Source: Lentzea sp. NEAU-D7 | Lineage (GTDB): Bacteria > Actinomycetota > Actinomycetes > Mycobacteriales > Pseudonocardiaceae | NCBI RefSeq assembly: GCF_026242055.1 | Contig: NZ_JAPJDL010000031.1 | Span: 1 to 64,000 of the forward strand | Direction: 5' to 3' | Length of the DNA: 64,000 nt | In this document: positions 15,763-24,850 of the stretch, one piece after another | Position numbering within the stretch: the first letter of the stretch is position 1 | Layout: each line of letters starts with the position of its first letter | Program-made: the position numbers and the translations under genes | The notes under the pieces: model-generated | Seen by the model: only the letters and a program-made list of their open reading frames with translations | The model's database searches: none | What the model was told of the DNA's origin: nothing

Positions 15763-18700
15763 GTGGCAGGCAAGGCCCGCGTGCACGAGCTCGCAAAAGA
15801 GCTTGGTGTTACGAGCAAGGAAGTTCTCAACAAGCTCGCCGAACAGGGCGAGTACGTGAAGTCCGCGTCCTCGACCGTCGAGGCCCCCGTGGCCCGGCGG
15901 CTTCGTGACGCCTACGAAGCCAAGTCCTCGAAGCCGGCTCCCAAGCCGTCCGCTCCGAAGCCGAAGGCACCCGCACCCGCTGCCGCCGCAGCACCCGCCG
16001 CACCGGCGGACGCCAAGCCGGCGGCCGACAACAACAAGCCCGCTGCGCCCAAGGGCATGCCCGGACCTCGTCCGGCCGCCCCGCGCCCGCCGGCCCCGAA
16101 GCCCGCTCCGGCAGCTCCTGCCGCGCAGGCCCCGGCTCCCGCGGCGCCCGCACCGGCACCCGTCCAGTCCGAGGCTCCGGCACCGGCGGCGCAGGCTCCC
16201 GCCGCGCCCAAGGCCGCCCCGGCTCCCGGCTCCAAGCCCGGCAGCGGTCCGCGTCCGGGCCCGCGCCCGGCTCCGCAGCAGCCTCAACAGCCCCAGCAGC
16301 CCGAGGCTCCGGCCGCGGCCGCTGGTGCACAGCCCCAGTCCGTGGTGCCGCCGCGCACGCAGGCTCCCAAGCCCGCGGGCCCGCGTGCCCCGCGTCCGGG
16401 CAACAACCCCTTCGGCGTCGGTGGCGGCAACGCTCCGTCGCCGCGTCCCGGACCTCGTCCCGGCCCGCGTCCCGAGCAGGGCGGCGACCGCCCCGCAGGT
16501 GGCCCGAAGCCCGGCGACCCGCGTCCGGCGAACCCCCGTCCGAGCGGTGCGCCCGGTCAGGGTGGTCAGCGTCCGGCCGCCGCGCAGGGTGGCGGTCGTC
16601 CCGGCCCCGGCCAGGGCGGTCCTCGTCCCGGCGGTCCCGGTCAGGGCGGTCCCCGTCCGAACCCGGGCAACATGCCCCCGCGGCCGAACCCCGGCATGAT
16701 GCCGGGCAACCGCCCGGCCGGTAACCGTCCTGGTCCCGGCGGTGGCGGCGGTGGCCGTCCCGGTGGTGGCGGCGGTGGCGGCGGTCGTCCCGGTGGGGGC
16801 GGTGGCGGTGGCGGCGGCTTCCGCGGAGGCGGCGGTGGCGGTGGCGGCGGTGGCGGCTTCCGTCCCGGTGGCGGCGGTGGCGGTGGCGGTGGCTTCCGTC
16901 CCGGTGGCGGCGGTGGCGGTGGCGGTGGCTTCCGTCCCGGCGGTGGCGGCGGCGCAGGCGGCGGTGCCCCTGCCGGTGGCGGCGGCGGTTTCCGCGGTCG
17001 TCCCGGTGGCGGTGGCGGCGCTGGTCGCGGCGGTACCGCTGGTGCCTTCGGTCGTCCGGGTGGTCCGGCGCGCCGTGGACGCAAGTCCAAGCGGCAGAAG
17101 CGCCAGGAGTACATGGACAACATGCAGGCGCCTTCGGTCGGTGGCGTCCGCCTGCCCAAGGGCAGTGGCGAGACGATCCGCCTGCCGCGCGGTGCCTCGC
17201 TGACCGACTTCGCCGACAAGATCAACGCCAACCCGGCGTCGCTCGTGCAGGTGCTCTTCCACCTGGGCGAGATGGTCACGGCGACCCAGTCGGTGTCCGA
17301 CGAGATCTTGGAGCTGCTCGGCACCGAGATGAACTACGTCGTGCAGGTCGTGTCCCCCGAGGAGGAGGACCGCGAGCTGCTCGAGACGTTCGACATCACC
17401 TACGGCGAGGACGCCGGTGACGAGGACGACCTGCAGGTCCGCCCGCCGGTCGTGACCGTCATGGGTCACGTCGACCACGGTAAGACGCGACTCCTCGACA
17501 CCATCCGCAAGGCGAAGGTGCACGAGGGCGAGGCCGGTGGCATCACGCAGCACATCGGTGCGTACCAGGTGCAGACCGAGCTCGAGGGCAACCCGCGGCT
17601 CATCACCTTCATCGACACCCCCGGTCACGAGGCGTTCACCGCCATGCGTGCCCGTGGTGCGAACGCGACCGACATCGCGGTCATCGTCGTCGCCGCTGAC
17701 GACGGCGTGATGCCGCAGACGGTGGAAGCGATCAACCACGCGCAGGCCGCTCAGGCGCCGATCGTGGTCGCGGTCAACAAGATCGACAAGGAGGGTGCGA
17801 ACCCCTCCAAGATCCGTCAGCAGCTGACCGAGTACGGCCTCGTCGCCGAGGAGTACGGCGGCGACACGATGTTCGTCGACATCTCGGCGAAGCAGGGCAT
17901 CAACATCGACAACCTCCTCGAGGCCATCCTGTTGACCGCCGACGCTTCGCTGGACCTCCGGGCCAACCCGGACATGGAGGCCCAGGGTGTCGCGATCGAG
18001 GCGCACCTCGACCGCGGTCGTGGTCCCGTCGCCACCGTGCTGGTCCAGCGCGGATCGCTGCGCGTCGGCTCCTCGATCGTCGCGGGTGACGCGTACGGTC
18101 GCGTCCGCCGCATGGTCGACGAGCACGGCGATGACGTCACCGTCGCGACCCCGTCGCGTCCGGTGCAGGTCATCGGTCTGACCTCGGTGCCGCGCGCCGG
18201 TGACTCGTTCCTCGTCGTCGACGAGGACCGCGTCGCCCGCCAGATCGCCGAGCGTCGTCAGGCCCGCACCCGCAACGCCGCCAACGCGGCGAAGCGCAAG
18301 CGCGTCAGCCTGGAAGACCTGGATGCGGCGCTCAAGGAAACCAGCGCTCTCACCTTGATCATCAAGGGTGACAACTCGGGTACCGTCGAGGCCCTCGAGG
18401 ACGCGCTCATGAAGATCGAGGTCGGCGACGACGTCGAGCTGCGCGTGATCCACCGCGGTGTCGGTGGCATCACCGAAGGCGACATCAACCTCGCCGTGGC
18501 CGGTTCCGCCATCGTCCTGGGCTTCAACGTCCGGGCCGAGGGCAAGGCGACCGAACTCGCGAACCGCGAGGGCGTCGACGTGCGCTACTACACGGTCATC
18601 TACCAGGCGATCGACGAGATCGAGGCGGCCCTCAAGGGTCTCCTCAAGCCGGAGTACGAAGAGGTCCAGCTCGGCCGCGCCGAGGTCCGCGACGTCTTCA

Positions 18701-18957
18701 AGTCCTCCAAGGTCGGCACGATCGCGGGTTGCATGGTCCTGTCGGGCGAGATCCGTCGCAACGCCAGGGCTCGCCTGCTCCGCGACGGCAAGGTGATCGC
18801 GGAGAACCTCCCGATCAGCTCGCTCAAGCGGTTCAAGGACGACGCCACCGAGGTCCGCGAAGGTTTCGAGTGTGGTCTCACGCTCGGCAACTACAGCGAC
18901 CTCAAGCTGGAAGACATCATCGAGACCTTCGAGATGCGCGAGAAGCCGCGCGCCTAG
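15763..18957 (+). CDS. infB: Translation initiation factor IF-2
   Basis: 1064 residues. IF2 is the GTPase that brings fMet-tRNA to the 30S subunit and joins the 50S. An IF2_N domain ([20 protein letters not shown]) is followed by a long Ala/Pro linker (about 56-320) and an extreme Gly-rich tract (about 325-425). A second N domain ([20 protein letters not shown]) precedes the G domain: G1 GHVDHGKT at 568-575, G3 DTPGH near 618, G4 NKID near 671. Domains II-IV follow, ending [20 protein letters not shown] 15763 after AGGAGAG. Longer than E. coli IF2 (890) because of the linker. Confidence 0.97.
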   Translation: MAGKARVHELAKELGVTSKEVLNKLAEQGEYVKSASSTVEAPVARRLRDAYEAKSSKPAPKPSAPKPKAPAPAAAAAPAAPADAKPAADNNKPAAPKGMPGPRPAAPRPPAPKPAPAAPAAQAPAPAAPAPAPVQSEAPAPAAQAPAAPKAAPAPGSKPGSGPRPGPRPAPQQPQQPQQPEAPAAAAGAQPQSVVPPRTQAPKPAGPRAPRPGNNPFGVGGGNAPSPRPGPRPGPRPEQGGDRPAGGPKPGDPRPANPRPSGAPGQGGQRPAAAQGGGRPGPGQGGPRPGGPGQGGPRPNPGNMPPRPNPGMMPGNRPAGNRPGPGGGGGGRPGGGGGGGGRPGGGGGGGGGFRGGGGGGGGGGGFRPGGGGGGGGGFRPGGGGGGGGGFRPGGGGGAGGGAPAGGGGGFRGRPGGGGGAGRGGTAGAFGRPGGPARRGRKSKRQKRQEYMDNMQAPSVGGVRLPKGSGETIRLPRGASLTDFADKINANPASLVQVLFHLGEMVTATQSVSDEILELLGTEMNYVVQVVSPEEEDRELLETFDITYGEDAGDEDDLQVRPPVVTVMGHVDHGKTRLLDTIRKAKVHEGEAGGITQHIGAYQVQTELEGNPRLITFIDTPGHEAFTAMRARGANATDIAVIVVAADDGVMPQTVEAINHAQAAQAPIVVAVNKIDKEGANPSKIRQQLTEYGLVAEEYGGDTMFVDISAKQGINIDNLLEAILLTADASLDLRANPDMEAQGVAIEAHLDRGRGPVATVLVQRGSLRVGSSIVAGDAYGRVRRMVDEHGDDVTVATPSRPVQVIGLTSVPRAGDSFLVVDEDRVARQIAERRQARTRNAANAAKRKRVSLEDLDAALKETSALTLIIKGDNSGTVEALEDALMKIEVGDDVELRVIHRGVGGITEGDINLAVAGSAIVLGFNVRAEGKATELANREGVDVRYYTVIYQAIDEIEAALKGLLKPEYEEVQLGRAEVRDVFKSSKVGTIAGCMVLSGEIRRNARARLLRDGKVIAENLPISSLKRFKDDATEVREGFECGLTLGNYSDLKLEDIIETFEMREKPRA

Positions 18958-18969
18958 TCGGTAGGTGAG

Positions 18970-19013
18970 GGGTGCGGAGCCGTTTAACCGGTGGCTCCGC
19001 ACCCTTTTCTTCT
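18970..19013 (+). terminator. infB intrinsic terminator
   Basis: Perfect 12-bp stem GGGTGCGGAGCC / GGCTCCGCACCC (18970-18981, 18993-19004), an 11-nt loop, then CTTTTCTTCT. It directly abuts the GGAGG ribosome binding site of the next gene, so read-through past it sets DUF503 expression. Confidence 0.88.
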
Positions 19014-19027
19014 GGAGGATCTTGCCC

Positions 19028-19324
19028 ATGTACGTGGGTGCTCTGGAACTGGACTTGCTTCTCGGCGACGTCCACTCGTTGAAGGAGAAGCGCTCGGTCG
19101 TCCGGCCCGTCGTGGCCGAACTGCGCAAGCGCTTCGAGGTCGCTGTCTCCGAGGCCGGTCATCTGGACCTGCATCGGCGCAGCTTGATCGGGGTGGCGGC
19201 CGTCGCCGCCGACCTGGAGCACGTCAGGGACGTTCTCGCCGGCTGTGAAAGGCTGGTCGCGGGACGGCCCGAACTCGAACTGCTCTCCGCCCGGACTCGA
19301 TTCGTCGGGCCGGAGGACGACTAG
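19028..19324 (+). CDS. DUF503 family protein (YlxP-like)
   Basis: 98 residues, DUF503/YlxP family, a small alpha/beta protein found between infB and rbfA across bacteria. [25 protein letters not shown] is shortened here to its key part, the HSLKEKR motif at about residue 16, followed by [20 protein letters not shown]. Function is unknown, probably linked to ribosome or RNA metabolism by its fixed neighbours. ATG 19028 has GGAGG 10 nt upstream. It lies beyond the infB terminator and 13 bp before rbfA. Confidence 0.9.
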   Translation: MYVGALELDLLLGDVHSLKEKRSVVRPVVAELRKRFEVAVSEAGHLDLHRRSLIGVAAVAADLEHVRDVLAGCERLVAGRPELELLSARTRFVGPEDD

Positions 19325-19337
19325 GAAGGGGAGGCTC

Positions 19338-19787
19338 GTGGCCGACACGGCACGTGCCCGCAAGCTCGCCAAGCGGATCTCGCAGATCGTCGCTTCGGCT
19401 TTGGAGCACGAAGTCAAGGACCCGCGGCTGGCCCGGGTCACGATCACCGACACCAAGGTGACCGGGGACCTGCACGACGCGACCGTGTACTACACCGTTC
19501 TCGGTGAGCGGCTGGACGTCGAACCCGACTTCGCCGGGGCCGCGCTGGCCCTGGAGAAGGCCAAGGGTGTGCTGCGCTCCATGGTCGGAGCTCAGACGGG
19601 GGTTCGTTTCACGCCCACGCTGACGTTCATGACCGACACCGTGCCGGACGAGGCGCGGAAGATGGAAGAGCTGCTGGCCAAGGCTCAGGCTGCCGACGCC
19701 GAAGTGGCGCGGCGGTCCGTGGGGGCGACTCCCGCCGGGGAGGCCGACCCGTACAAGGCGCCTCGTGAGGACGACGACGAGGACTGA
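19338..19787 (+). CDS. rbfA: 30S ribosome-binding factor RbfA
   Basis: 149 residues. RbfA is a KH-fold cold-shock factor needed for 16S rRNA 5' end processing and 30S maturation. Signature segments are [20 protein letters not shown] at the N terminus, [20 protein letters not shown], and [19 protein letters not shown], which ends the fold. An acidic tail (REDDDED) is added. GTG 19338 follows AGGGGAGG. The gene ends the block that starts with rimP and is closed by a very long hairpin. Confidence 0.95.
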   Translation: MADTARARKLAKRISQIVASALEHEVKDPRLARVTITDTKVTGDLHDATVYYTVLGERLDVEPDFAGAALALEKAKGVLRSMVGAQTGVRFTPTLTFMTDTVPDEARKMEELLAKAQAADAEVARRSVGATPAGEADPYKAPREDDDED

Positions 19788-19810
19788 GTCCTCGACGGAC
19801 TTCACGCAAG

Positions 19811-19852
19811 ACCACAGGGCGGACACGATCATCGTGTCCGCCCTGTGGTTTT
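19811..19852 (+). terminator. rbfA terminator, 19-bp perfect inverted repeat
   Basis: ACCACAGGGCGGACACGAT is followed after one base by its exact reverse complement (19831-19849) and then TTT. An unusually long perfect stem, and nearly symmetrical, so it could act on both strands. Confidence 0.85.
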
Positions 19853-19906
19853 CGCCGCCGAAACTGGATGGAAACTGTCTTGTCCGAGGGTGCCGCACAG
19901 CACATC

Positions 19907-19930
19907 GAGACGGTTAGCAGCTAACGTCTC
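19907..19930 (+). promoter_or_regulatory. Near-perfect palindrome over the nrnA -10 element
   Basis: GAGAC-G-GTTAGC-A-GCTAAC-GTCTC: 11 paired bases per arm with one bulge. It covers TAACGT (19922-19927), which ends six bases before the nrnA GTG at 19934. A candidate operator on a leaderless promoter. Confidence 0.4.
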
Positions 19931-19933
19931 CCT

Positions 19934-20920
19934 GTGGCAGACGACCTGAGCACGACCATTGCCGAGGCCGCGCGGTTACTGGCCGGCGCCCGCGATGTGA
20001 CCCTGCTGAGTCACATCAACCCCGACGCCGACACGCTCGGGAGCGCCTTGGCGGTGGGGCTCGCGCTGCACCGGCGCGGTGTGGCGGTGCGGGTGGCCTT
20101 CGGCGACCCGGAGTCCGTGCCCGAGAGCCTGAAGGCGCTGGACACGGCCGGGTTGCTCGTCCACCGCGACGAGGTGCCCGAAGCGCCGGAGCTGCTGGTC
20201 GTCATGGACACGGGCAGCCTGGAACGGCTCGGGCCCCTGAAGAACCGCGTCGCGAACTGCCGCGGGCCCGTCATCGTCGTCGACCACCACGTGTCGAACA
20301 CGCGGTACGGGACGGTGCACTGCATCGACGACCGCGCGGAGGCCACGGCGCTCATCGCCCTCAAGCTGCTCGACGAGATGGACGCCGAGGTCGACGAGCC
20401 GATCGCGCGCTGCATCTACGCCGGGCTCGTGACCGACACCGGCGGCTTCCGCAAGGCCGGGCCCCAGGCGCACCACACGGCCGCGCGGCTGCTGGAGACC
20501 GGTGTGGACGCGTATGCCGTCACGCGACCGTTGATGGACGCACATCCGTTCGCGTATCTCGGCATGTTGTCGCGCGTGCTGGCCAAAGCGGAGCTTGACC
20601 AGAAAGCCGCGCACGGCATGGGGCTCGCCCACGCGGTCGTGAGCCTTGAGGACGCTCAAGGGGTGCGCAGCGAAGAGGTGGAGAGCGTGATCGACGTGGT
20701 GCGCTCCACCGCCGAGGCCGAGGTCGCGGCCGTGTTGAAGGAGCTCAAGCCGGGGTACTGGTCCGTGTCGCTGCGGGCCGTGAGCGAGGTCGACGTTCGT
20801 GAGGTGGCGCAGGTCCTCGGAGGCGGCGGGCATCGGCTGGCGGCCGGGTTCACCTTTGAGGGCCCCGCGGAGCAGGTCGTCGCCGCGCTGAAGGGCGCGT
20901 TGGAGCGGGTGGGGTCATGA
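19934..20920 (+). CDS. nrnA: DHH/DHHA1 phosphoesterase, NrnA-type oligoribonuclease/pAp phosphatase
   Basis: 328 residues. Mn-dependent phosphoesterase that degrades nanoRNA and 3'-phosphoadenosine 5'-phosphate (Rv2837c-type enzymes also hydrolyse cyclic dinucleotides). Motifs: SHINPDADTLGSALA (motif I), VVMDTGSLERLG (II), VVDHHVSNTRYG with the DHH triad (III), and LVTDTGGFRKAG (IV). The C-terminal DHHA1 domain ends with GGGGHRLAAGF. GTG 19934 is the start. Leu15 is encoded by TTA, a rare codon here. Its stop overlaps the start of the ROK gene by 4 bp. Confidence 0.93.
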   Translation: MADDLSTTIAEAARLLAGARDVTLLSHINPDADTLGSALAVGLALHRRGVAVRVAFGDPESVPESLKALDTAGLLVHRDEVPEAPELLVVMDTGSLERLGPLKNRVANCRGPVIVVDHHVSNTRYGTVHCIDDRAEATALIALKLLDEMDAEVDEPIARCIYAGLVTDTGGFRKAGPQAHHTAARLLETGVDAYAVTRPLMDAHPFAYLGMLSRVLAKAELDQKAAHGMGLAHAVVSLEDAQGVRSEEVESVIDVVRSTAEAEVAAVLKELKPGYWSVSLRAVSEVDVREVAQVLGGGGHRLAAGFTFEGPAEQVVAALKGALERVGS

Positions 20921-22050
20921 CACGGACAGGAAGCCCGCGGCTGCTGCGGGAGATCAACGACCGGGCCGCGATCGAGACGTTGCTGGCCAGCGGGGCGATG
21001 ACGCGCGCGGAGCTGGAAGAGGTCATCGGACTCTCCAAGCCCGCCACGGCGCAGCTGCTGGCGCGGCTCGAAGAGGACGGCATGGTCGTCCGCACCGGGC
21101 TGCGCGGCGGCGGCCGCGGGCCCCGGGCGCAGATGTGGGCCGTCAACGGAGGTGTCGGGTACGTCGCGGCGGTGGCGCTGACGGCCGAGCTGATCGACGT
21201 GGCCATCGCGGACATCACCGGGTCGTTGCTGGCCGAGCACAGCGCGCCGATGCCGAAGGAGAACTCGCTCCAGGTCTTCCGCGAGACGGTGCAGAAGACG
21301 GCGGTGCTGGCCGGGCTGTCGCTCGACGCGTTGTCGCACGTCGTCGTCGGCACGCCGGGCGCGGTCGATCCGTCCACCGGCCACCTCGGGTTCGCGCCGC
21401 ACCTGCCGGGCCTGGTGGACGTCGACCTGCCGTCGACGCTGCGCGAGCTGCTCGGCACTTCGGTGTCGATCGAGAACGACATCAACCTCGCCGCCTTGGA
21501 GGAGATGAGCTCCGGCAAGGCGGTCGGCGTGCGGAACTTCGTGCTGTTCTGGCCCGCGGACGAGATCGGCTCGGCGGTCGTGGTCAACGGCGTGCTGCTG
21601 CGCGGCGTCACGGGCGGTGCGGGTGAGATCGACTCGATGCAGGTGCCCGGCGGGCGCTACGGCGACCAGGTCGACAACGAGGCGATCATCGCGCTGGCGG
21701 CCGAGCACGGCATCAACGAGTCGTCCGGCCTGGAGGCCGTGGCGCACGCGCTGAACGCCGGGACTGAGGGCCGTGCGTTCCTCACGGCACTGGCGCACCG
21801 GATCGCGCTCGGCCTGGCGAACGTCGTGTGCGTGCTCGACCCCGAACTGGTGCTGCTGTCCGGCGGGGTGGCGCACGCGGGCGGCGAGACGTTGTGCGAC
21901 CTGGTGGCGTCGGAGCTGCTGAAGCTCGTCGTGCCGCGCACGCCGGTGCACCTCGCGCAGATCACCGCGAACCCGGTGCGGTCGGGCGCGTTGCACTCGG
22001 CCCTGGCCGTGGCGCGCGAGCAGGTGTTCGGGTTGCCGCAACGGTCGTGA
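20917..22050 (+). CDS. ROK-family transcriptional regulator
   Basis: 377 residues. An N-terminal winged helix (GAMTRAELEEVIGLSKPATAQLLARLEEDG, residues 28-58 in outline) is joined to a ROK sugar-kinase-like domain: VVGTPGAVDPSTGHLGFAPH, SIENDINLAALEEM, and VTGGAGEIDSM. The Cys-rich zinc motif usual in active ROK kinases and in NagC-type repressors is missing, as is a clear phosphate-binding DxGxT, so it is probably a sensor only. Ligand unknown. ATG 20917 overlaps nrnA, unusual company because nrnA is normally followed by dinF, which here comes next. Confidence 0.87.
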   Translation: MTRTGSPRLLREINDRAAIETLLASGAMTRAELEEVIGLSKPATAQLLARLEEDGMVVRTGLRGGGRGPRAQMWAVNGGVGYVAAVALTAELIDVAIADITGSLLAEHSAPMPKENSLQVFRETVQKTAVLAGLSLDALSHVVVGTPGAVDPSTGHLGFAPHLPGLVDVDLPSTLRELLGTSVSIENDINLAALEEMSSGKAVGVRNFVLFWPADEIGSAVVVNGVLLRGVTGGAGEIDSMQVPGGRYGDQVDNEAIIALAAEHGINESSGLEAVAHALNAGTEGRAFLTALAHRIALGLANVVCVLDPELVLLSGGVAHAGGETLCDLVASELLKLVVPRTPVHLAQITANPVRSGALHSALAVAREQVFGLPQRS

Positions 22051-22071
22051 GTGGCCGCCGTCACCGGACGC

Positions 22072-22089
22072 AGGCGCCCGCGGGCGCCT
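22072..22089. terminator. 18-bp perfect palindrome after the ROK gene
   Basis: AGGCGCCCG / CGGGCGCCT with no spacer, 22 bp after the ROK stop. It abuts TAAGTT (22089-22094), the likely -10 of the MATE gene, whose GTG starts six bases later. Terminator or operator; the sequence does not decide. Confidence 0.45.
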
Positions 22090-22094
22090 AAGTT
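22089..22094 (+). promoter_or_regulatory. Probable -10 element (leaderless) of the MATE gene
   Basis: TAAGTT ends six bases before GTG 22101. Confidence 0.4.
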
Positions 22095-22100
22095 CGTCTG

Positions 22101-23402
22101 GTGGAGGATCGGGTTCCCGCACGGCGGGTGATCGGGCTGGCGGTGCCCGCCCTGGGGGTGCTGGCGGCGGAGCCGTTGTACGTGCTCGTCGACACGGCGG
22201 TCGTGGGGCACCTGGGGGCGTTACCGCTCGCTGGCCTGGCTCTCGGCGGTGTGCTGCTCACGCAGGTGTCGACGCAGCTGACGTTTCTCTCGTACGGCAC
22301 GACGGCGCGCACGGCTCGGTTGCACGGGGCTGGGCGGCGTCAGGAGGCCGTCGAGGAGGGCGTGCAGGCGACGTGGCTGGCGTTGGCAGCCGGCGTGCTC
22401 GTGGTGGTCCTGGGACAGCTGTTCGCGCGGCCTCTGGCGGAGCTGCTCGCCGGGCCCGGCGCGGTGGCGGACGCGGCGGTGGAGTGGGTGCGCATCGCGT
22501 TGTTCGGTGCGCCGTTCATCCTCGTCACGATGGCCGGCAACGGGTGGATGCGCGGTGTTCAGGACACCAAGCGGCCCCTGAAGTACATCCTGATCGGCAA
22601 CGGCATCAGCGCGGTGTTGTGTCCCGCGCTCGTCTACGGCGCGGGCTGGGGGCTCGAGGGCTCGGCCATCGCGAACGTCGTGGCGCAGCTGCTCTCGGCC
22701 GGTCTCTTCTTCAAGGCGTTGTTCGCGGAACAGGTGTCGTTGAAGCCGCATTGGGCCTCCATGCGCGCGCAGCTCGGCATGGGGCGCGACCTGGTGTTGC
22801 GGAGCCTGGCGTTCCAGGCGTGCTTCATCAGCGCGGCCTCTGTGGCGGCACGGACGTCCGTCGGGGCGTTGGGCGCGCATCAGGTCGTGTTGCAGCTGTG
22901 GACGTTCCTCGCGCTCGTGCTCGACTCGCTGGCGATCGCGGCGCAGTCGCTCGTCGGCGCGGCTTTGGGGGCGTCGAGGCGCGGGCAGGCGCAGAAGCTC
23001 GCCTGGCAGATCACGCGGTACGGGCTGGTGTTCGGCATCGGCCTCGGGCTCGTGTTCGCAGCGCTGTTCACCGTGCTGCCGCGGGCGTTCACGACGGACG
23101 CCGGCGTGCTGGCCGAGATCCCGAACGCGTGGTGGTTCTTCGTCGCACTGCAACCGATCGCGGGTGTGGTGTTCGCGTTGGACGGCGTGCTGCTGGGCGC
23201 GGGCGACGTGAAGTTCATGCGGACGGCGACGCTCGGGTCCGCGGTGATCGGGTTCCTGCCGCTCGTGTGGGCCTCGTACGCGTTCGGCTGGGGGCTCGCC
23301 GGCATCTGGACGGGGCTGTCGGCGTTCATGGTGCTGCGGCTCGTGGCCGTGGTGTGGCGCGCGCGGTCGGGGGAGTGGGCGGTCGAGGGGGCGGTCCGTT
23401 AG
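22101..23402 (+). CDS. dinF: MATE-family efflux transporter, DinF type
   Basis: 433 residues, inner-membrane multidrug/toxin antiporter of the MATE superfamily, DinF branch. About twelve helices; the first contains PALGVLAAEPLYVLVDTAVVG, characteristic of the family, with the mirrored motif in the second half (ALVLDSLAIAAQSLVGAALGAS). NGWMRGVQDTKRPL is a family loop. Its mycobacterial counterpart (Rv2836c) also lies next to nrnA, so the placement is conserved. Leu41 is a TTA codon. GTG 22101 probably initiates a leaderless message. Confidence 0.92.
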   Translation: MEDRVPARRVIGLAVPALGVLAAEPLYVLVDTAVVGHLGALPLAGLALGGVLLTQVSTQLTFLSYGTTARTARLHGAGRRQEAVEEGVQATWLALAAGVLVVVLGQLFARPLAELLAGPGAVADAAVEWVRIALFGAPFILVTMAGNGWMRGVQDTKRPLKYILIGNGISAVLCPALVYGAGWGLEGSAIANVVAQLLSAGLFFKALFAEQVSLKPHWASMRAQLGMGRDLVLRSLAFQACFISAASVAARTSVGALGAHQVVLQLWTFLALVLDSLAIAAQSLVGAALGASRRGQAQKLAWQITRYGLVFGIGLGLVFAALFTVLPRAFTTDAGVLAEIPNAWWFFVALQPIAGVVFALDGVLLGAGDVKFMRTATLGSAVIGFLPLVWASYAFGWGLAGIWTGLSAFMVLRLVAVVWRARSGEWAVEGAVR

Positions 23403-23498
23403 CGCTGTGTCGGACCTCACGGCATGAAATCGTTACCAAGAAGGTTGTTTAGGCGATGTAACTAATGTCTGCCTACCTCCAGCTTGGGAGAGTGCGCC

Positions 23499-24839
23499 TT
23501 GCCGCCGGTCGGCCAAAATGATTTTGGCAGCGCCACCCGGACCTCGTGGCTGATCTGGACCACCGCCGTCTTCGTCTACTTCGCCGCCCTCTTCCACCGC
23601 ACCACGCTCGGCGTGGCCGGGTTGGAGGCGAGCGAGCGCTTCGGGCTCGGACCCGCTCAGCTCGGTGTGTTCACCGTGCTGCAGATCGGTGTCTACGCCC
23701 TCATGCAGATCCCCACCGGCCTGCTCGTCGACCGCTACGGGCCGCGCCGGGTGCTCACCGTCGCCGCCCTGCTCATGGGCACCGGCCAGGTGCTCTTCGC
23801 CGTCGCCGACTCCTACGGCCTCGGGCTCGCCGCACGGGCCGTGCTGGGCATGGGCGACGCGATGACGTTCATCAGCGTGATCCGCCTCGTCGCGACGCAC
23901 TTCCCGCCGCGGCAGTACTCGCTCGTCGTCGCCGTCACGGCCGCGATCGGCGGTGTCGGCAACCTCGTCGCCACGGTGCCGTTGACGCTCATGCTCGGCT
24001 CGATCGGGTGGACGTGGGCGTTCCTCGTCGCGGGCGGCGTCACCGCGCTCTACTCGGTCGTGGCGTTCCTGCGGGTGCGCGACGTGCCGGCGGGGTTCGT
24101 CGCGCCGAAGCCGGAACCCGTGCCGTTGCGCAAGATCTGGCCGAAGGTGCGGCAGGCGTGGAGCGTGCCCGGCACCCGGCTCGGGTTCTGGGCCCACTTC
24201 AGCACCATGTCGACGCCCGCCGTCATCGGCCTGCTGTGGGGGTACCCGTACCTCGTGCAGGCGCAGGGGATGTCGCCGCGCGCCGCGTCCTCCACGCTCG
24301 GGCTGCTCGTCATCGGCGCGATCGTGGCGAGCCCGATCATCGGCGGGCTGTTCTCGCGCAACCCCGAGTGGCGCATGCCGATCTCGGTCGGGTTCCTGGC
24401 GTTCGCGCTCACCGGCTGGGGCGTGCTGCTGCTGTGGCCCGGCGGGCACGTGCCGACGCCGGTCATCGCCGTGGTGTTCCTCGTGCTCACCGTGGGCGGG
24501 CCGATCTCGGGCGTGGCGTTCGCCCTCGCCCGCGACTACAACCCGTCGCACCGGCAGTCCACGGCCAGCGGCCTGGTCAACGTCGGCGGCTTCCTCGCGG
24601 TGACCGTGACCGCGCTGGGCGTCGGTGTGCTGCTGGACCTCGTCGAGGGCGTGCTCAGCCCGCAGACGGCGTTCCGCGTGGCGCTGAGCTTCTGCGTGCT
24701 GGCGCTGGTCCTGGGCGGCTGGCGGATGCTCGTGTGGTGGCGTCGCGCGCGTGCCGCCGTGTTCGAGGCGGAGGAGCGCGGGGAGACCGTGCCGGTACAG
24801 ATCCGGCGTCGTCGTTGGGACGCGTTGCACGTCGCTTAA
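23499..24839 (+). CDS. Major facilitator superfamily transporter
   Basis: About 446 residues, twelve-helix MFS permease. The loop 2-3 signature is present as GLLVDRYGPRRVL, and helices 1-6 and 7-12 are separated by a basic cytoplasmic loop (KPEPVPLRKIWPKVRQ). The substrate is unknown; the sequence is of the general sugar/nitrate-like or drug-like type. I start it at TTG 23499, because GGGAGAG lies 6 nt upstream; a TTG at 23484 would overlap that site. A short basic C-terminal tail (VQIRRRRWDAL) follows the last helix. The upstream ~95 bp is AT-rich for this genome and probably holds the promoter. Confidence 0.85.
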   Translation: MPPVGQNDFGSATRTSWLIWTTAVFVYFAALFHRTTLGVAGLEASERFGLGPAQLGVFTVLQIGVYALMQIPTGLLVDRYGPRRVLTVAALLMGTGQVLFAVADSYGLGLAARAVLGMGDAMTFISVIRLVATHFPPRQYSLVVAVTAAIGGVGNLVATVPLTLMLGSIGWTWAFLVAGGVTALYSVVAFLRVRDVPAGFVAPKPEPVPLRKIWPKVRQAWSVPGTRLGFWAHFSTMSTPAVIGLLWGYPYLVQAQGMSPRAASSTLGLLVIGAIVASPIIGGLFSRNPEWRMPISVGFLAFALTGWGVLLLWPGGHVPTPVIAVVFLVLTVGGPISGVAFALARDYNPSHRQSTASGLVNVGGFLAVTVTALGVGVLLDLVEGVLSPQTAFRVALSFCVLALVLGGWRMLVWWRRARAAVFEAEERGETVPVQIRRRRWDALHVA

Positions 24840-24850
24840 GCTTCTGCGCC

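Noticed and set aside
15745-19128. 1127-codon minus-strand open frame across infB
   Set aside because: Antisense shadow of infB caused by high GC content; no family recognised and IF2 is certain.
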